A stretch of DNA of 51,054 nt. It comes from Streptacidiphilus carbonis (GTDB taxonomy: Bacteria > Actinomycetota > Actinomycetes > Streptomycetales > Streptomycetaceae). Position 1 is the stretch's first letter, and each line of letters begins with the position of its first letter. Below, in pieces: positions 17,364 through 24,440 of the stretch. The notes below the pieces were generated by a model that saw only the letters and a program-made list of their open reading frames with translations, was not told the origin of the DNA and ran no database searches. Both the position numbers and the translations under genes were made by a program. The stretch is taken from assembly GCF_000787775.1 (NCBI RefSeq), contig NZ_BBPM01000051.1, positions 3,438 through 54,491 of the forward strand, read 5' to 3'.

Positions 17364-18194
17364 CTACGGCGTGACGGCGAAGTTCTCCAGGATCCGCCGC
17401 CCGAGGGCCTCGTCCCCCTCGATCTTGACGTTGGCCGACATCGCGGGAATGCGGCCGCAGGCCAGCCGGGCGAAGGTCTCCCAGTCGGTGGTCAGCTGCA
17501 CCGCCGGGGCCAGCGGTACGGTCGCGTCCACGGTGCCAAGGCCGTCGTCGTCCACCCGCACCGTCCGCATGAACTCCAGCGGGCCGTGCACGTCGAAGAC
17601 CACGGCGGTGCCGGCCGGGGCGCCGGCCAGCTTGGCGACGGCCTTGGGCAGCATCTCGATCAGGTTGTCCCGGCTGACCACGGCGGCGGGGGAGTCCAGG
17701 TTCCCGGGCTTGCGCAGGGCACGGCGCAGGTCCTGCTCATGGGTCCACACGTCGAAGGCCCGGTTGCGCAGCAGGTGGAAGTACGGGATGTCGCGGCTGT
17801 AGGGGCCCATCGGCCAGCGCACCTCGTCGGTGGGCTGGTAGCGGCTGTTGTCCCGCAGCGCGCGCGAGCGCCGGATGATGGTGTACTCCAGCTCCGCGGT
17901 CATCTCCGGCGCGGTGTGGCAGCGCCGCTTGTCGACCGGGACCTCGCAGTAGCGGGTGAACTCGTCGACGACATGCCGCAGATCGCGCGGCAGGGTGTGG
18001 ATCGGACGCGGGTCGCCCAGCAGTTCCGTCTCCATGGCGATGACATGCGAGACCACGTCCCTCACCGACCAGCCAGGGCATTCCGTCGGACGGTTCCACT
18101 CACCCTCGGGGAGCGGCGCCACCAGCTCGGAGACGGCCTCGATGGACTGGGTCCAGGCGTCGGCATAGGCCTGGACTATCTGTGTGTCGGTCAC
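17364..18194 (-). CDS. Maleylpyruvate isomerase-family (mycothiol-dependent, DinB-like) protein
   Basis: Protein of 276 aa with the actinobacterial MDMPI N-terminal four-helix DinB-like domain: QSIEAVSELVAPLPEGEWNR, TECPGWSVRDVVSHVIAME and, later, RAFDVWTHEQDLRRALRKPG. The His in VVSHVIAME and the HEQD motif are the expected metal ligands of this family. The C-terminal part (about 185-276) resembles the SCP2-like domain that often follows it. Members use mycothiol as cofactor for isomerase or S-transferase reactions; the substrate here is not known. GTG 18194 is chosen for the GAGGGG about 9 nt upstream; an in-frame GTG at 18215 is possible. It diverges from the nitrilase gene. Confidence 0.85.
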   Translation of the reverse strand: MTDTQIVQAYADAWTQSIEAVSELVAPLPEGEWNRPTECPGWSVRDVVSHVIAMETELLGDPRPIHTLPRDLRHVVDEFTRYCEVPVDKRRCHTAPEMTAELEYTIIRRSRALRDNSRYQPTDEVRWPMGPYSRDIPYFHLLRNRAFDVWTHEQDLRRALRKPGNLDSPAAVVSRDNLIEMLPKAVAKLAGAPAGTAVVFDVHGPLEFMRTVRVDDDGLGTVDATVPLAPAVQLTTDWETFARLACGRIPAMSANVKIEGDEALGRRILENFAVTP

Positions 18195-18425
18195 GTTTCT
18201 TGACCCCTCGGCCACAGGGCGGCGGTGTGTTCGGTCGGCTGCGGTTCATTACAGGTGTGGTCTCGCGGCCCGCTCCCCGGGCTCCGGTCGCTGCCGTGCA
18301 GTGACCAGGGCCGATCGGACCGACGAATGCGCTATTGGCACGTTACGCTCACCAGTGTTACCGGGTCAGCGCTTTCACATGTTGATCGCACCGATCGTAG
18401 TCCGCTCACCTGGGAGGGTGACAAC

Positions 18426-19226
18426 GTGCGTGCCTCGCTCATCCAGCTCGACGTCGATCCGGCGGAGTCCCCGGACGACCGCAGGACCCGTACCGCGGCC
18501 CTGGTCCGCGGGCTGCGCGGCTCCGACCTGGTACTGCTCCCCGAGCTCTGGCCGCTGGGCGGCTTCGCCTATGACGCCTGGTCAGCCGGGGCGGAGACGC
18601 TGGAGGGCCCGACCGCCGAGGCGATGGCCGCGGCCGCGGCGGACGCCGGGGTCTGGCTGCACGCGGGTTCGATCGTCGAACGCGACCCGGACGGACCGAT
18701 CTTCAACACCTCGCTGCTGTTCTCGCCGACCGGCGAACTGGTGCACACCTACCGCAAGATCCATCGCTTCGGCTTCGACAGCGGGGAGGCCGTCGCGATG
18801 GGCGCCGGCACCGAGATCGTCACGGCGGCGACGCCCTTCGGCACGCTCGGTCTTGCGACCTGCTACGACCTCCGCTTCCCGGAGCTCTTCCGGGCCCTGC
18901 TCGACGCCGGCACCGAGCTCTTCACCATCCCGGCGGCGTGGCCCGCGAGGCGGGTCGAACACTGGACCCTGCTGGCGCGGGCACGGGCCGTCGAGGAGCA
19001 GGCGTACGTCCTGGCCTGCAACAACGCCGGCACCCACGGCGGGGTGCCGCAGGGCGGCCACAGCATCGTCGTCGACCCCTGGGGCAAGGTGCTCGCCGAG
19101 GCAGGCGAGGGCGAGGAGATCCTCACCGTAGACCTGGACCCGGCCGCCGTCGCCAAGTCCCGGGAGGCCTTCCCCGTCCTGAGGGACCGCATCATGGGGA
19201 TCCCGGCCCCGGCGGAACGCGGCTGA
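18426..19226 (+). CDS. Carbon-nitrogen hydrolase (nitrilase/omega-amidase family)
   Basis: Nitrilase-superfamily amidase of 266 aa. The catalytic triad is visible: Glu40 (LVLLPELWPLGGF), Lys111 (HTYRKIHRFGFDSGE) and Cys146 (LATCYDLRFPELFR). The pattern matches the Nit2/omega-amidase and deaminated-glutathione amidase branch. GTG 18426 is used because GGAGGG lies 7 nt upstream; the frame is open for a further 200 bases but codes for no family-like sequence. The 231-bp region to the divergent isomerase-like gene must hold both promoters, but I see no clear pair of hexamers. A large repeat cluster follows its stop. Confidence 0.9.
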   Translation: MRASLIQLDVDPAESPDDRRTRTAALVRGLRGSDLVLLPELWPLGGFAYDAWSAGAETLEGPTAEAMAAAAADAGVWLHAGSIVERDPDGPIFNTSLLFSPTGELVHTYRKIHRFGFDSGEAVAMGAGTEIVTAATPFGTLGLATCYDLRFPELFRALLDAGTELFTIPAAWPARRVEHWTLLARARAVEEQAYVLACNNAGTHGGVPQGGHSIVVDPWGKVLAEAGEGEEILTVDLDPAAVAKSREAFPVLRDRIMGIPAPAERG

Positions 19227-19283
19227 CGCCGCGCGGCTGAGCCACTGCCTGGGTCCGGGCCTGCTGCCGCTCTCCCCACTGCG

Positions 19284-19315
19284 TGGTTGCTGTTCGCGCA
19301 GTTCCTCGCGCCCCT
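19284..19315 (+). repeat. Half-copy of the intergenic hairpin repeat
   Basis: Begins TGGTTGCTGTTCGCGCAGTT and is the same unit as the arms at 19361 and 23766, with one change in the C-tract. Its first 17 bases can pair with the degenerate copy at 19474-19490 with one mismatch. Confidence 0.7.
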
Positions 19316-19360
19316 GGGGGACTGCCTGGCTGAGGTCCTGCCGACGCCTTCCCACGAGGG

Positions 19361-19456
19361 TGGTTGCTGTTCGCGCAGTTCCCCGCGCCCCTGAGCGGCT
19401 GCAACCGGCCCGGTTGCACTTGCTGGGGGCGCGGGGAACTGCGCGAACAGCAACCA
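19361..19456. repeat. Large composite inverted repeat between nitrilase gene and dhaL
   Basis: Perfect arms of about 31 bp at 19361-19391 and 19426-19456 (starting TGGTTGCTGTTCGCGCAGTT) enclose a second hairpin, TGCAACC-GGCCC-GGTTGCA. It sits between convergent genes and could act as a bidirectional terminator. A second full copy is at 23766-23862. I recall similar arms as abundant in streptomycete intergenic regions. Confidence 0.75.
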
Positions 19457-19473
19457 CGCACTGCGCAGGGGCA

Positions 19474-19490
19474 TGCGCGAACATCAACCA
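19474..19490 (-). repeat. Degenerate inverted half-copy reaching into dhaL
   Basis: TGCGCGAACATCAACCA differs by one base from the repeat arm end (TGCGCGAACAGCAACCA). The dhaL stop codon (19484-19486) lies inside it, so the end of dhaL is repeat-derived. Confidence 0.55.
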
Positions 19491-20131
19491 CCGGTGACCT
19501 GCACCGCATCCGCCAACGCCCGGAACAGCAGAACGGTGGACGCCGCCCCCGGGTCCAAGTGGCCGACGCTCCTCGGGCCCAGGTACGACGCCCGCCCCTT
19601 CCGGGCCTCCAGCGGGACGGTCGCCTCGGCGCCGCCCTCGGCAGCCGCCGCAGCGGCGAGTGCGGCCGCCTGCAAGGCCTCCCCCGCGGCGACGGCCGAG
19701 TCGAACCCGTCGACGGCCGGGATCCATGCGTCCAGCATGGTCTTGTCCCCGCCCCGGGCCCCGCCGAGCGCCGCGATCGCATCACGCGCCGCCGCCAGCC
19801 CCGCCACCACCTGTTCGGCGTCCGCGCCCCCCGAATCCGCCAGCGCCTTGCCCATGGCCCGCAACGCACTGCCGTACAGCGGACCTGACGCCCCGCCGAC
19901 ACTCGACACCAGTGTTCGCCCCGCCAGCATCAGCACCGCCCCGGGCGTCCCCGCCGAAGCCGCCGACAACGCCGCCTCCACGGCAGTGAACCCGCGCTGG
20001 AGGCTGATCCCGTGGTCCCCGTCGCCGATGGCCGCGTCCAGCTCCGTCAGCCGGTCCCGCTCCCGGTCCACGGCTTTCGCCATTCCCGCCATCCAGCCGC
20101 GCACCCCGTCCGCATCCAGCAGCACCGTCAC
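19484..20131 (-). CDS. dhaL: Dihydroxyacetone kinase subunit DhaL
   Basis: ADP-binding subunit of PTS-type dihydroxyacetone kinase, 215 aa. The Mg-ADP site is the acidic motif AAIGDGDHG (Asp37, Asp39), and TLVSSVGGASGPLYGSAL and LGPRSVGHLDPGA match the DhaL fold. DhaL phosphorylates dihydroxyacetone bound to DhaK and is itself recharged by DhaM. GTG 20131 starts 2 nt after the dhaK stop, with a G-rich ribosome site overlapping the dhaK end, so the two are co-translated. Longer in-frame starts would lie inside dhaK. The last codons run into a degenerate copy of the intergenic repeat. Confidence 0.92.
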   Translation of the reverse strand: MTVLLDADGVRGWMAGMAKAVDRERDRLTELDAAIGDGDHGISLQRGFTAVEAALSAASAGTPGAVLMLAGRTLVSSVGGASGPLYGSALRAMGKALADSGGADAEQVVAGLAAARDAIAALGGARGGDKTMLDAWIPAVDGFDSAVAAGEALQAAALAAAAAAEGGAEATVPLEARKGRASYLGPRSVGHLDPGAASTVLLFRALADAVQVTGG

Positions 20132-20133
20132 GG

Positions 20134-21132
20134 TCAGACCCCCCACCGCAGCGCGGGGGTGTTCACCGGCGCGTCCCACAGCGCCAGCAGCTCCTCGTCC
20201 GCCCGGCACAGCGTGATCGACACCCCGGCCATGTCCAGGCTGGTGACGTAGTTGCCGACCAGGCTCCGGGCGATCCGCACGCCCCGCGCGGCCAGCACCG
20301 AGGCGACCTCCCCGAAGACGATGTAGAGCTCCAGCAGCGGAGTCCCGCCCAGCCCGTTGACCAGCGCGATCACCTCCTCACCGGACTCCAGCGGCTGGTC
20401 CTCCAGAATCGCGGCCATCGCGTCCGCGACGATCTCCTTGGCCGGCCGGATCTTCTCCCGGCTGCGGCCGGGCTCGCCGTGGATGCCGACGCCGACCTCG
20501 ATCTCGTCCTCCGGCAGGTCGAAGCCGGGACGCCCCGCGGCCGGGGTGGTGCAGGAGGTGAGCGCCACCGCGAACGACCGCGAGGCGGCATTGACGCGCC
20601 GTCCGGTCGCCGCGACCTCGGCCAGGCTGCCGCCGAACTCGGCCGCCGCGCCGGCGATCTTCTCCACCAGCAGCGTCGCCCCGGTGCCGCGCCGGCCCGC
20701 GGTGAAGGTGGAGTCCTGGACGGCTACGTCGTCGTCCACCAGGACCGTCTGCACGGAGATGCCCTCCTCCTCGGCGTACTCCGCGGCCATCCGGAAGTTG
20801 AGCACGTCGCCGGTGTAGTTCTTCACGACGAAGACCACCCCGGCGCCGCCGTCCACGGACTTGGCCGCGGCCAGCATCTGGTCGGGCACCGGGGAGGTGA
20901 ACACCTCGCCGGGGCAGGCGGCGTCGAGCATCCCGGTCCCGACGAACCCGCCGTGCAGCGGTTCGTGTCCCGAACCGCCGCCGGACACCAGGGCGACCTT
21001 GCCGATCCTGGTCTGCGCCGACCGGGTGATCACCCGGGCCTTGGTGTCCACGCTCAGCCCGGGGTGCGCGGCGGCGATCCCCGCCAGCGCATCGGTCACG
21101 ACTTCGTCGGGGGAGTTGATCAGCTTCTTCAC
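20134..21132 (-). CDS. dhaK: Dihydroxyacetone kinase substrate-binding subunit DhaK
   Basis: DhaK, 332 aa, binds dihydroxyacetone covalently as a hemiaminal. His218 in GIHGEPGR is the covalent-binding residue and falls at the same number as in the E. coli protein. SGGGSGHEPLHGGFVG (about 50-65) holds the second active-site His56. VVKNYTGDVLNF and ALVNGLGGTPLLELY are further family blocks. The operon order is dhaK-dhaL, with dhaM divergent only 52 bp away; together they phosphorylate dihydroxyacetone using PTS phosphate from PEP via EI and HPr, which are encoded elsewhere. Full length. Confidence 0.95.
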   Translation of the reverse strand: MKKLINSPDEVVTDALAGIAAAHPGLSVDTKARVITRSAQTRIGKVALVSGGGSGHEPLHGGFVGTGMLDAACPGEVFTSPVPDQMLAAAKSVDGGAGVVFVVKNYTGDVLNFRMAAEYAEEEGISVQTVLVDDDVAVQDSTFTAGRRGTGATLLVEKIAGAAAEFGGSLAEVAATGRRVNAASRSFAVALTSCTTPAAGRPGFDLPEDEIEVGVGIHGEPGRSREKIRPAKEIVADAMAAILEDQPLESGEEVIALVNGLGGTPLLELYIVFGEVASVLAARGVRIARSLVGNYVTSLDMAGVSITLCRADEELLALWDAPVNTPALRWGV

Positions 21133-21170
21133 GCGACGGCTCCTCAGCGGTGGGAGGTTCCAGCATCACC

Positions 21171-21176
21171 TAGCAT
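21171..21176 (+). promoter_or_regulatory. -10-like hexamer for leaderless dhaM mRNA
   Basis: TAGCAT lies 8 nt before ATG 21185 within the 52-bp divergent dhaK/dhaM spacer. No Shine-Dalgarno precedes dhaM. Confidence 0.45.
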
Positions 21177-21184
21177 CAGCACAC

Positions 21185-21598
21185 ATGAGCGAAGGTGACG
21201 GTGTTTCATTTCCGTCGGTCGGAATCGTACTCGTCTCGCACAGCCCCGAGCTGGCTTCGGGCCTGCGTGACCTGCTGGCCCAGCTGAGCGCCGGCCTGGT
21301 CCCGGTCGCTGTCGCGGGCGGCACCGACGACGGCCGGCTGGGCACCAGCTACGGGCGGATCGCCGGGGCCGTCGCGGAGGCTGACCGCGGCGCCGGGGTG
21401 CTGGTCCTCGCCGACCTGGGCAGTTCCGTGCTGACGGCCCGGATGGTCCTGGAGGACCTGGAGCGCGGGGACGTCGTGCTGGTGGATGCTCCGTTCGTGG
21501 AGGGGGCGGTGGCCGCAGCGGTGCTGGCCTCCACCGGCGCGGGCCTGGCCGAGGCGGTGGCGACGGCGCGGGACGCGCGCGGCGTGCCGAAGTTCTGA
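21185..21598 (+). CDS. dhaM: PTS-dependent dihydroxyacetone kinase phosphotransferase DhaM (EIIA-type)
   Basis: Phosphocarrier subunit, 137 aa, consisting only of the PTS EIIA-mannose-like domain; the HPr and EI-like extensions of the E. coli protein are absent, as usual in Gram-positive organisms. The phosphorylated His is His19 in GIVLVSHSPELASG. GTDDGRLGTSYGRI and VLVLADLGSSVLTARMV complete the family pattern. It takes phosphate from HPr and passes it to DhaL-bound ADP. Unusually for a three-gene system, it is divergent from dhaKL rather than in the same operon. ATG 21185 follows a TAGCAT hexamer. Confidence 0.9.
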   Translation: MSEGDGVSFPSVGIVLVSHSPELASGLRDLLAQLSAGLVPVAVAGGTDDGRLGTSYGRIAGAVAEADRGAGVLVLADLGSSVLTARMVLEDLERGDVVLVDAPFVEGAVAAAVLASTGAGLAEAVATARDARGVPKF

Positions 21599-21629
21599 GT
21601 GGGGGCCGACGGGCTGTCACTACGGACCG

Positions 21630-22556
21630 TCACTTCACCCGGGTCAGCGACAGCAGCTCCCGGGCCGGACCCGCCGGGCGGGTTCCGGTCGGCCAGACGG
21701 CACGGAGCGGACGACTCAGGTCCAGGCCGGCGACCGGGACCGAGACCAGCCGGCCCCGGGCCACCTCGTCCGCGACGGCCAGCTCACTGAGCACGGCCGG
21801 CCCCGCGCCGGTCACCGCCGCCGCCTTCAGCGCCGTGGTCGAGGCCAGTACCAGCAACGGCGCGGCCGGACCCCCGTACGGGGCCAGGGCCCGGTCCAGC
21901 ACCTCCCGGGTGCCGGAGCCCTGCTCCCGCAGCACCAGCGGCGTCGCGGCCAGCTCCGCGCCGTCGACCGGACGGCCCCGCCGCGCCCACGGATGGCCGG
22001 GGCCGACCACCAGGTGCAGCCGGTCGGCGGCGATCCGGACCTCGTCGAGGCCGGGCGGGGTGCGCAGCCCCTCCACGAACCCCAGGTCCGCCTCCCCGGC
22101 CAGTACCTGCGCCGCGACATCGGCGGAGTTGGCGGCGCGCAGCGTCACCGCGGTGTCGGGCAAGGCGGTGTGCAGGGCCATCAGCCAGCCGGGCATGAGG
22201 TACTCGGCGACGGTGAGGCTGGCCGAGACCCGCAGCCGGCCGTCCCGGCGCTCGCGCAGCGCGCCGATCCCGGCGTCCAGCGCCTGCGCGGCGGCCAGCA
22301 CGGGTGCGGCCCACTCGGCGACCAGCGAGCCCGCCTCGGTCGGGCGCGAGCCGCGCGGGGAGCGCTCCAGCAGCGGCACGCCGATCTGCCGCTCCATCCC
22401 GGCGATCCGCGCGGACGCCGCCGGCTGGGTGACCCCGAGCTCGGCCGCGGCCCGCCCCAGGCTGCCCAGCCGGATCACGGCGAGCAGCAGCTCCATCGCG
22501 CCCAGGTCGGGCATCCGGTGCGACAGGTGCGGGTGCGGGTGCGGAGAGCTGCTCAT
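21630..22556 (-). CDS. LysR-family transcriptional regulator
   Basis: LTTR of 308 aa. The winged HTH (about 20-80) reads LLLAVIRLGSLGRAAAELGV followed by TQPAASARIAGMERQIGVPL. The periplasmic-binding-like effector domain follows (about 105-300). The start carries a His/Pro-rich prefix; ATG 22556 has TACCCT 6 nt upstream, consistent with leaderless expression, while internal Met15 and Met21 are alternatives. It is divergent from a TDT-family transporter with a T-N11-A box between them, so it most likely controls that transporter and itself. Effector unknown; a dicarboxylate would fit. Confidence 0.9.
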   Translation of the reverse strand: MSSSPHPHPHLSHRMPDLGAMELLLAVIRLGSLGRAAAELGVTQPAASARIAGMERQIGVPLLERSPRGSRPTEAGSLVAEWAAPVLAAAQALDAGIGALRERRDGRLRVSASLTVAEYLMPGWLMALHTALPDTAVTLRAANSADVAAQVLAGEADLGFVEGLRTPPGLDEVRIAADRLHLVVGPGHPWARRGRPVDGAELAATPLVLREQGSGTREVLDRALAPYGGPAAPLLVLASTTALKAAAVTGAGPAVLSELAVADEVARGRLVSVPVAGLDLSRPLRAVWPTGTRPAGPARELLSLTRVK

Positions 22557-22579
22557 GGGTCCAGGGTAGAGCTCCGCTC

Positions 22580-22594
22580 ATAGAGGACGCTTAT
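22580..22594. promoter_or_regulatory. Candidate LysR-type operator (T-N11-A)
   Basis: ATAGAGGACGCTTAT has ATA/TAT ends with a 9-nt centre and contains T-N11-A; the flanking C and G extend it to CATA-N9-TATG (22579-22595). It lies in the 95-bp region between the divergent LysR gene and the transporter. Confidence 0.45.
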
Positions 22595-22651
22595 GGCCTC
22601 ATCGCCCGGGAGGTTCTACCGGGGGGCCGTCCGCGCGACGACCGTGGAGTC

Positions 22652-23755
22652 ATGGCCACCACCGCGACTGCTGCTGCTCCTCGGACCCTCTCCCCCGCTC
22701 CCGCGACCCGGCTCTCCGGACTACCGGGCCGCTTCGGGCCGAACTGGTACGCGGCCGTGATGGGCACGGCGATCGTCGCCAACGGCGCGCACGCGCTGCC
22801 CGCCGCCGTCCAGAGCCGTGCACTGGCCGACGCCGCCGCCGCGGTCTGGCTGCTGTCGCTGCTGATGCTCACCGCGCTGGCGGCGCTCCGCCTCTCCGCC
22901 CGGCGGCTGCCGAACCGCATCCGTGCGCTGGACGACCCGGCGACCGCCGTCTTCCTCGGCTGCCCGCCGATGGCGATGCTCGCCGTCGGCGCGGGGGCGC
23001 TGGGCGCGGGAGCGCCGCTGGTCGGACACGGCAGCGACGCGGTCGCCCTGGACGCCGCGCTGTGGATCGGCGGCACGGTCTACGCCGTCGGCGCCGCGGC
23101 CGGGATCATGTACCTGCTGCTGAACCGCTACCGGGTGGAGCGGGCCGAGGCGGCCCCGACGCTGCTGCTGCCGGTGGTCGCCCCGATGGTGTCGGCCGCG
23201 CTCGGCCCCGCGCTCATCCCGCACCTGCCGGCCGGCGGCCAGGCCAGGGACACCATGCTGGCGCTCTGCGTCGGGCTCTTCGGCGTCAGCCTGCTGGCGA
23301 CCCTGGTGCTGCTGCCGGGGATCTGGAGCCGGCTCATCCACGAGGGCCCGCTGCCGCCGGCTCTGGTGCCGACCCTCTTCCTGGTCCTCGGCCCGCTGGG
23401 CCAGTCGGTCACCGCAGCCACCCAGTTCACCACCGCGGCCCCCGCGTTGCGCGGGTTCGCCCTGCTCTACGGCGCCACGGTGATCGGCTTCGCCCTCCTC
23501 TGGCTCGGCGTCGCCGTGGCGACCACGGTCCGGACCCTGCGGTCCGGCATGCCCTTCGCGATGACCTGGTGGGCCTTCACCTTCCCGGTGGGCACCTGCG
23601 TCACCGGCACCGCAGGCCTGTGGCACCTCACCGGTCTCGACCTCTTCGCGGTGCTGTCCGTCAGCCTCTACGCCCTGCTGCTCACAGCCTGGACCGTCGT
23701 GGGCGTCCGCACCGTACGGGGCCTCGCCACGGGGGTGCTGCTACCGGCCGTCTGA
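22652..23755 (+). CDS. TDT-family (TehA/SLAC1-like) transporter
   Basis: Integral membrane protein of 367 aa with about 10 hydrophobic helices, of the tellurite-resistance/dicarboxylate transporter family. Supporting blocks: FGPNWYAAVMGTAIVANGAH near the N-terminus (about 28-47) and the late signature TWWAFTFPVGTCVTGTAGLW, the counterpart of the family's WFTPTFPVG motif. Known members export C4-dicarboxylates or act as anion channels. GGAG lies very close to the ATG (3 nt), so translation initiation may be weak or leaderless. Divergent LysR regulator with a putative operator between. Followed by a large hairpin repeat. Confidence 0.85.
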   Translation: MATTATAAAPRTLSPAPATRLSGLPGRFGPNWYAAVMGTAIVANGAHALPAAVQSRALADAAAAVWLLSLLMLTALAALRLSARRLPNRIRALDDPATAVFLGCPPMAMLAVGAGALGAGAPLVGHGSDAVALDAALWIGGTVYAVGAAAGIMYLLLNRYRVERAEAAPTLLLPVVAPMVSAALGPALIPHLPAGGQARDTMLALCVGLFGVSLLATLVLLPGIWSRLIHEGPLPPALVPTLFLVLGPLGQSVTAATQFTTAAPALRGFALLYGATVIGFALLWLGVAVATTVRTLRSGMPFAMTWWAFTFPVGTCVTGTAGLWHLTGLDLFAVLSVSLYALLLTAWTVVGVRTVRGLATGVLLPAV

Positions 23756-23765
23756 ACCCCCGTAA

Positions 23766-23862
23766 ATGGTTCTCGCGCAGTTCCCCGCGCCCCTTACGTG
23801 CTGCAACTGGCTCAGTTGCACATGCCTACAGGGGTGCGGGGAACTGCGCGAACAGCAACCAT
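23766..23862. repeat. Second composite inverted repeat, between TDT transporter gene and hspR
   Basis: Arms 23766-23794 and 23830-23862 share CGCGCAGTTCCCCGC and its complement with the 19361 copy. The inner hairpin is TGCAACT-GGCTC-AGTTGCA: a C-G pair of the other copy is replaced by T-A with pairing kept. Lies between convergent genes; likely bidirectional terminator. Confidence 0.75.
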
Positions 23863-23878
23863 GTGCCGGCCCGCACCG

Positions 23879-24436
23879 TTACCGCTTGGGCCGCCAGACC
23901 ACCAACGCGCTACTGGCCTGCACCTGCTGATACGGCACCAGGTCCCGCCGATAGGAAGCGTGCACCGCCGCCTCCCGCTGCGAAGCAGCCACGCCGGCCG
24001 AGGCGACCTCGCCCTGGAGCTCGGCGACCCGCGCCTGCAACGCCGTCACCTGGTTCTCCAGCTCGATGATCCGCTTGATCCCGGCGAGGTTGATCCCCTC
24101 CTCCTGGGACAGCCGCTGCACCTCCCGCAGCTGCTGGATGTCCCTCGCGGAGTACCGCCGCCCGCGCCCGGCCGTGCGGTCCGGGCAGACCAGGCCGAGC
24201 CGGTCGTACTGCCGCAGTGTCTGCGGGTGCAACCCGCTGAGCTGCGCGGCGACGGAGATGACGTACACCGGCGTGAGCTCGGTCAGCTGGTACGCGGCAC
24301 CGCCGCGCCCCGCGCCGCGTCCCCGGCCCGGCCCGGGAACGCCCCCGGGCAGGCCGTCGCCCAGCCCGACACCGATCGACCGGGCCCGGTCCTGGGACCG
24401 GTCCTGTCCGGCGGAGCCGGTCCTCTTGCCGTCCAT
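23879..24436 (-). CDS. hspR: Heat-shock repressor HspR (MerR family)
   Basis: Transcriptional autorepressor of the dnaK operon, 185 aa, acting with DnaK as corepressor at HAIR operators (family knowledge). A Gly/Arg-rich low-complexity N-terminus (about 1-45) precedes the MerR HTH: YVISVAAQLSGLHPQTLRQY followed by DRLGLVCPDRTAGRGRRYS. A helical coiled segment (IIELENQVTALQARVAELQ) follows, and the protein ends in ALVVWRPKR, the hydrophobic-basic tail typical of HspR. The start overlaps the dnaJ end region: GTG 24439 and ATG 24436 are adjacent codons just after the dnaJ TGA; ATG is chosen. Last gene of the dnaK-grpE-dnaJ-hspR operon. Confidence 0.93.
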   Translation of the reverse strand: MDGKRTGSAGQDRSQDRARSIGVGLGDGLPGGVPGPGRGRGAGRGGAAYQLTELTPVYVISVAAQLSGLHPQTLRQYDRLGLVCPDRTAGRGRRYSARDIQQLREVQRLSQEEGINLAGIKRIIELENQVTALQARVAELQGEVASAGVAASQREAAVHASYRRDLVPYQQVQASSALVVWRPKR

Positions 24437-24440
24437 CACC

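Noticed and set aside
19284-19490. Possible CRISPR array or IS remnant
   Set aside because: The repeated units are inverted and nested, without regular spacers, target-site duplications or transposase fragments.
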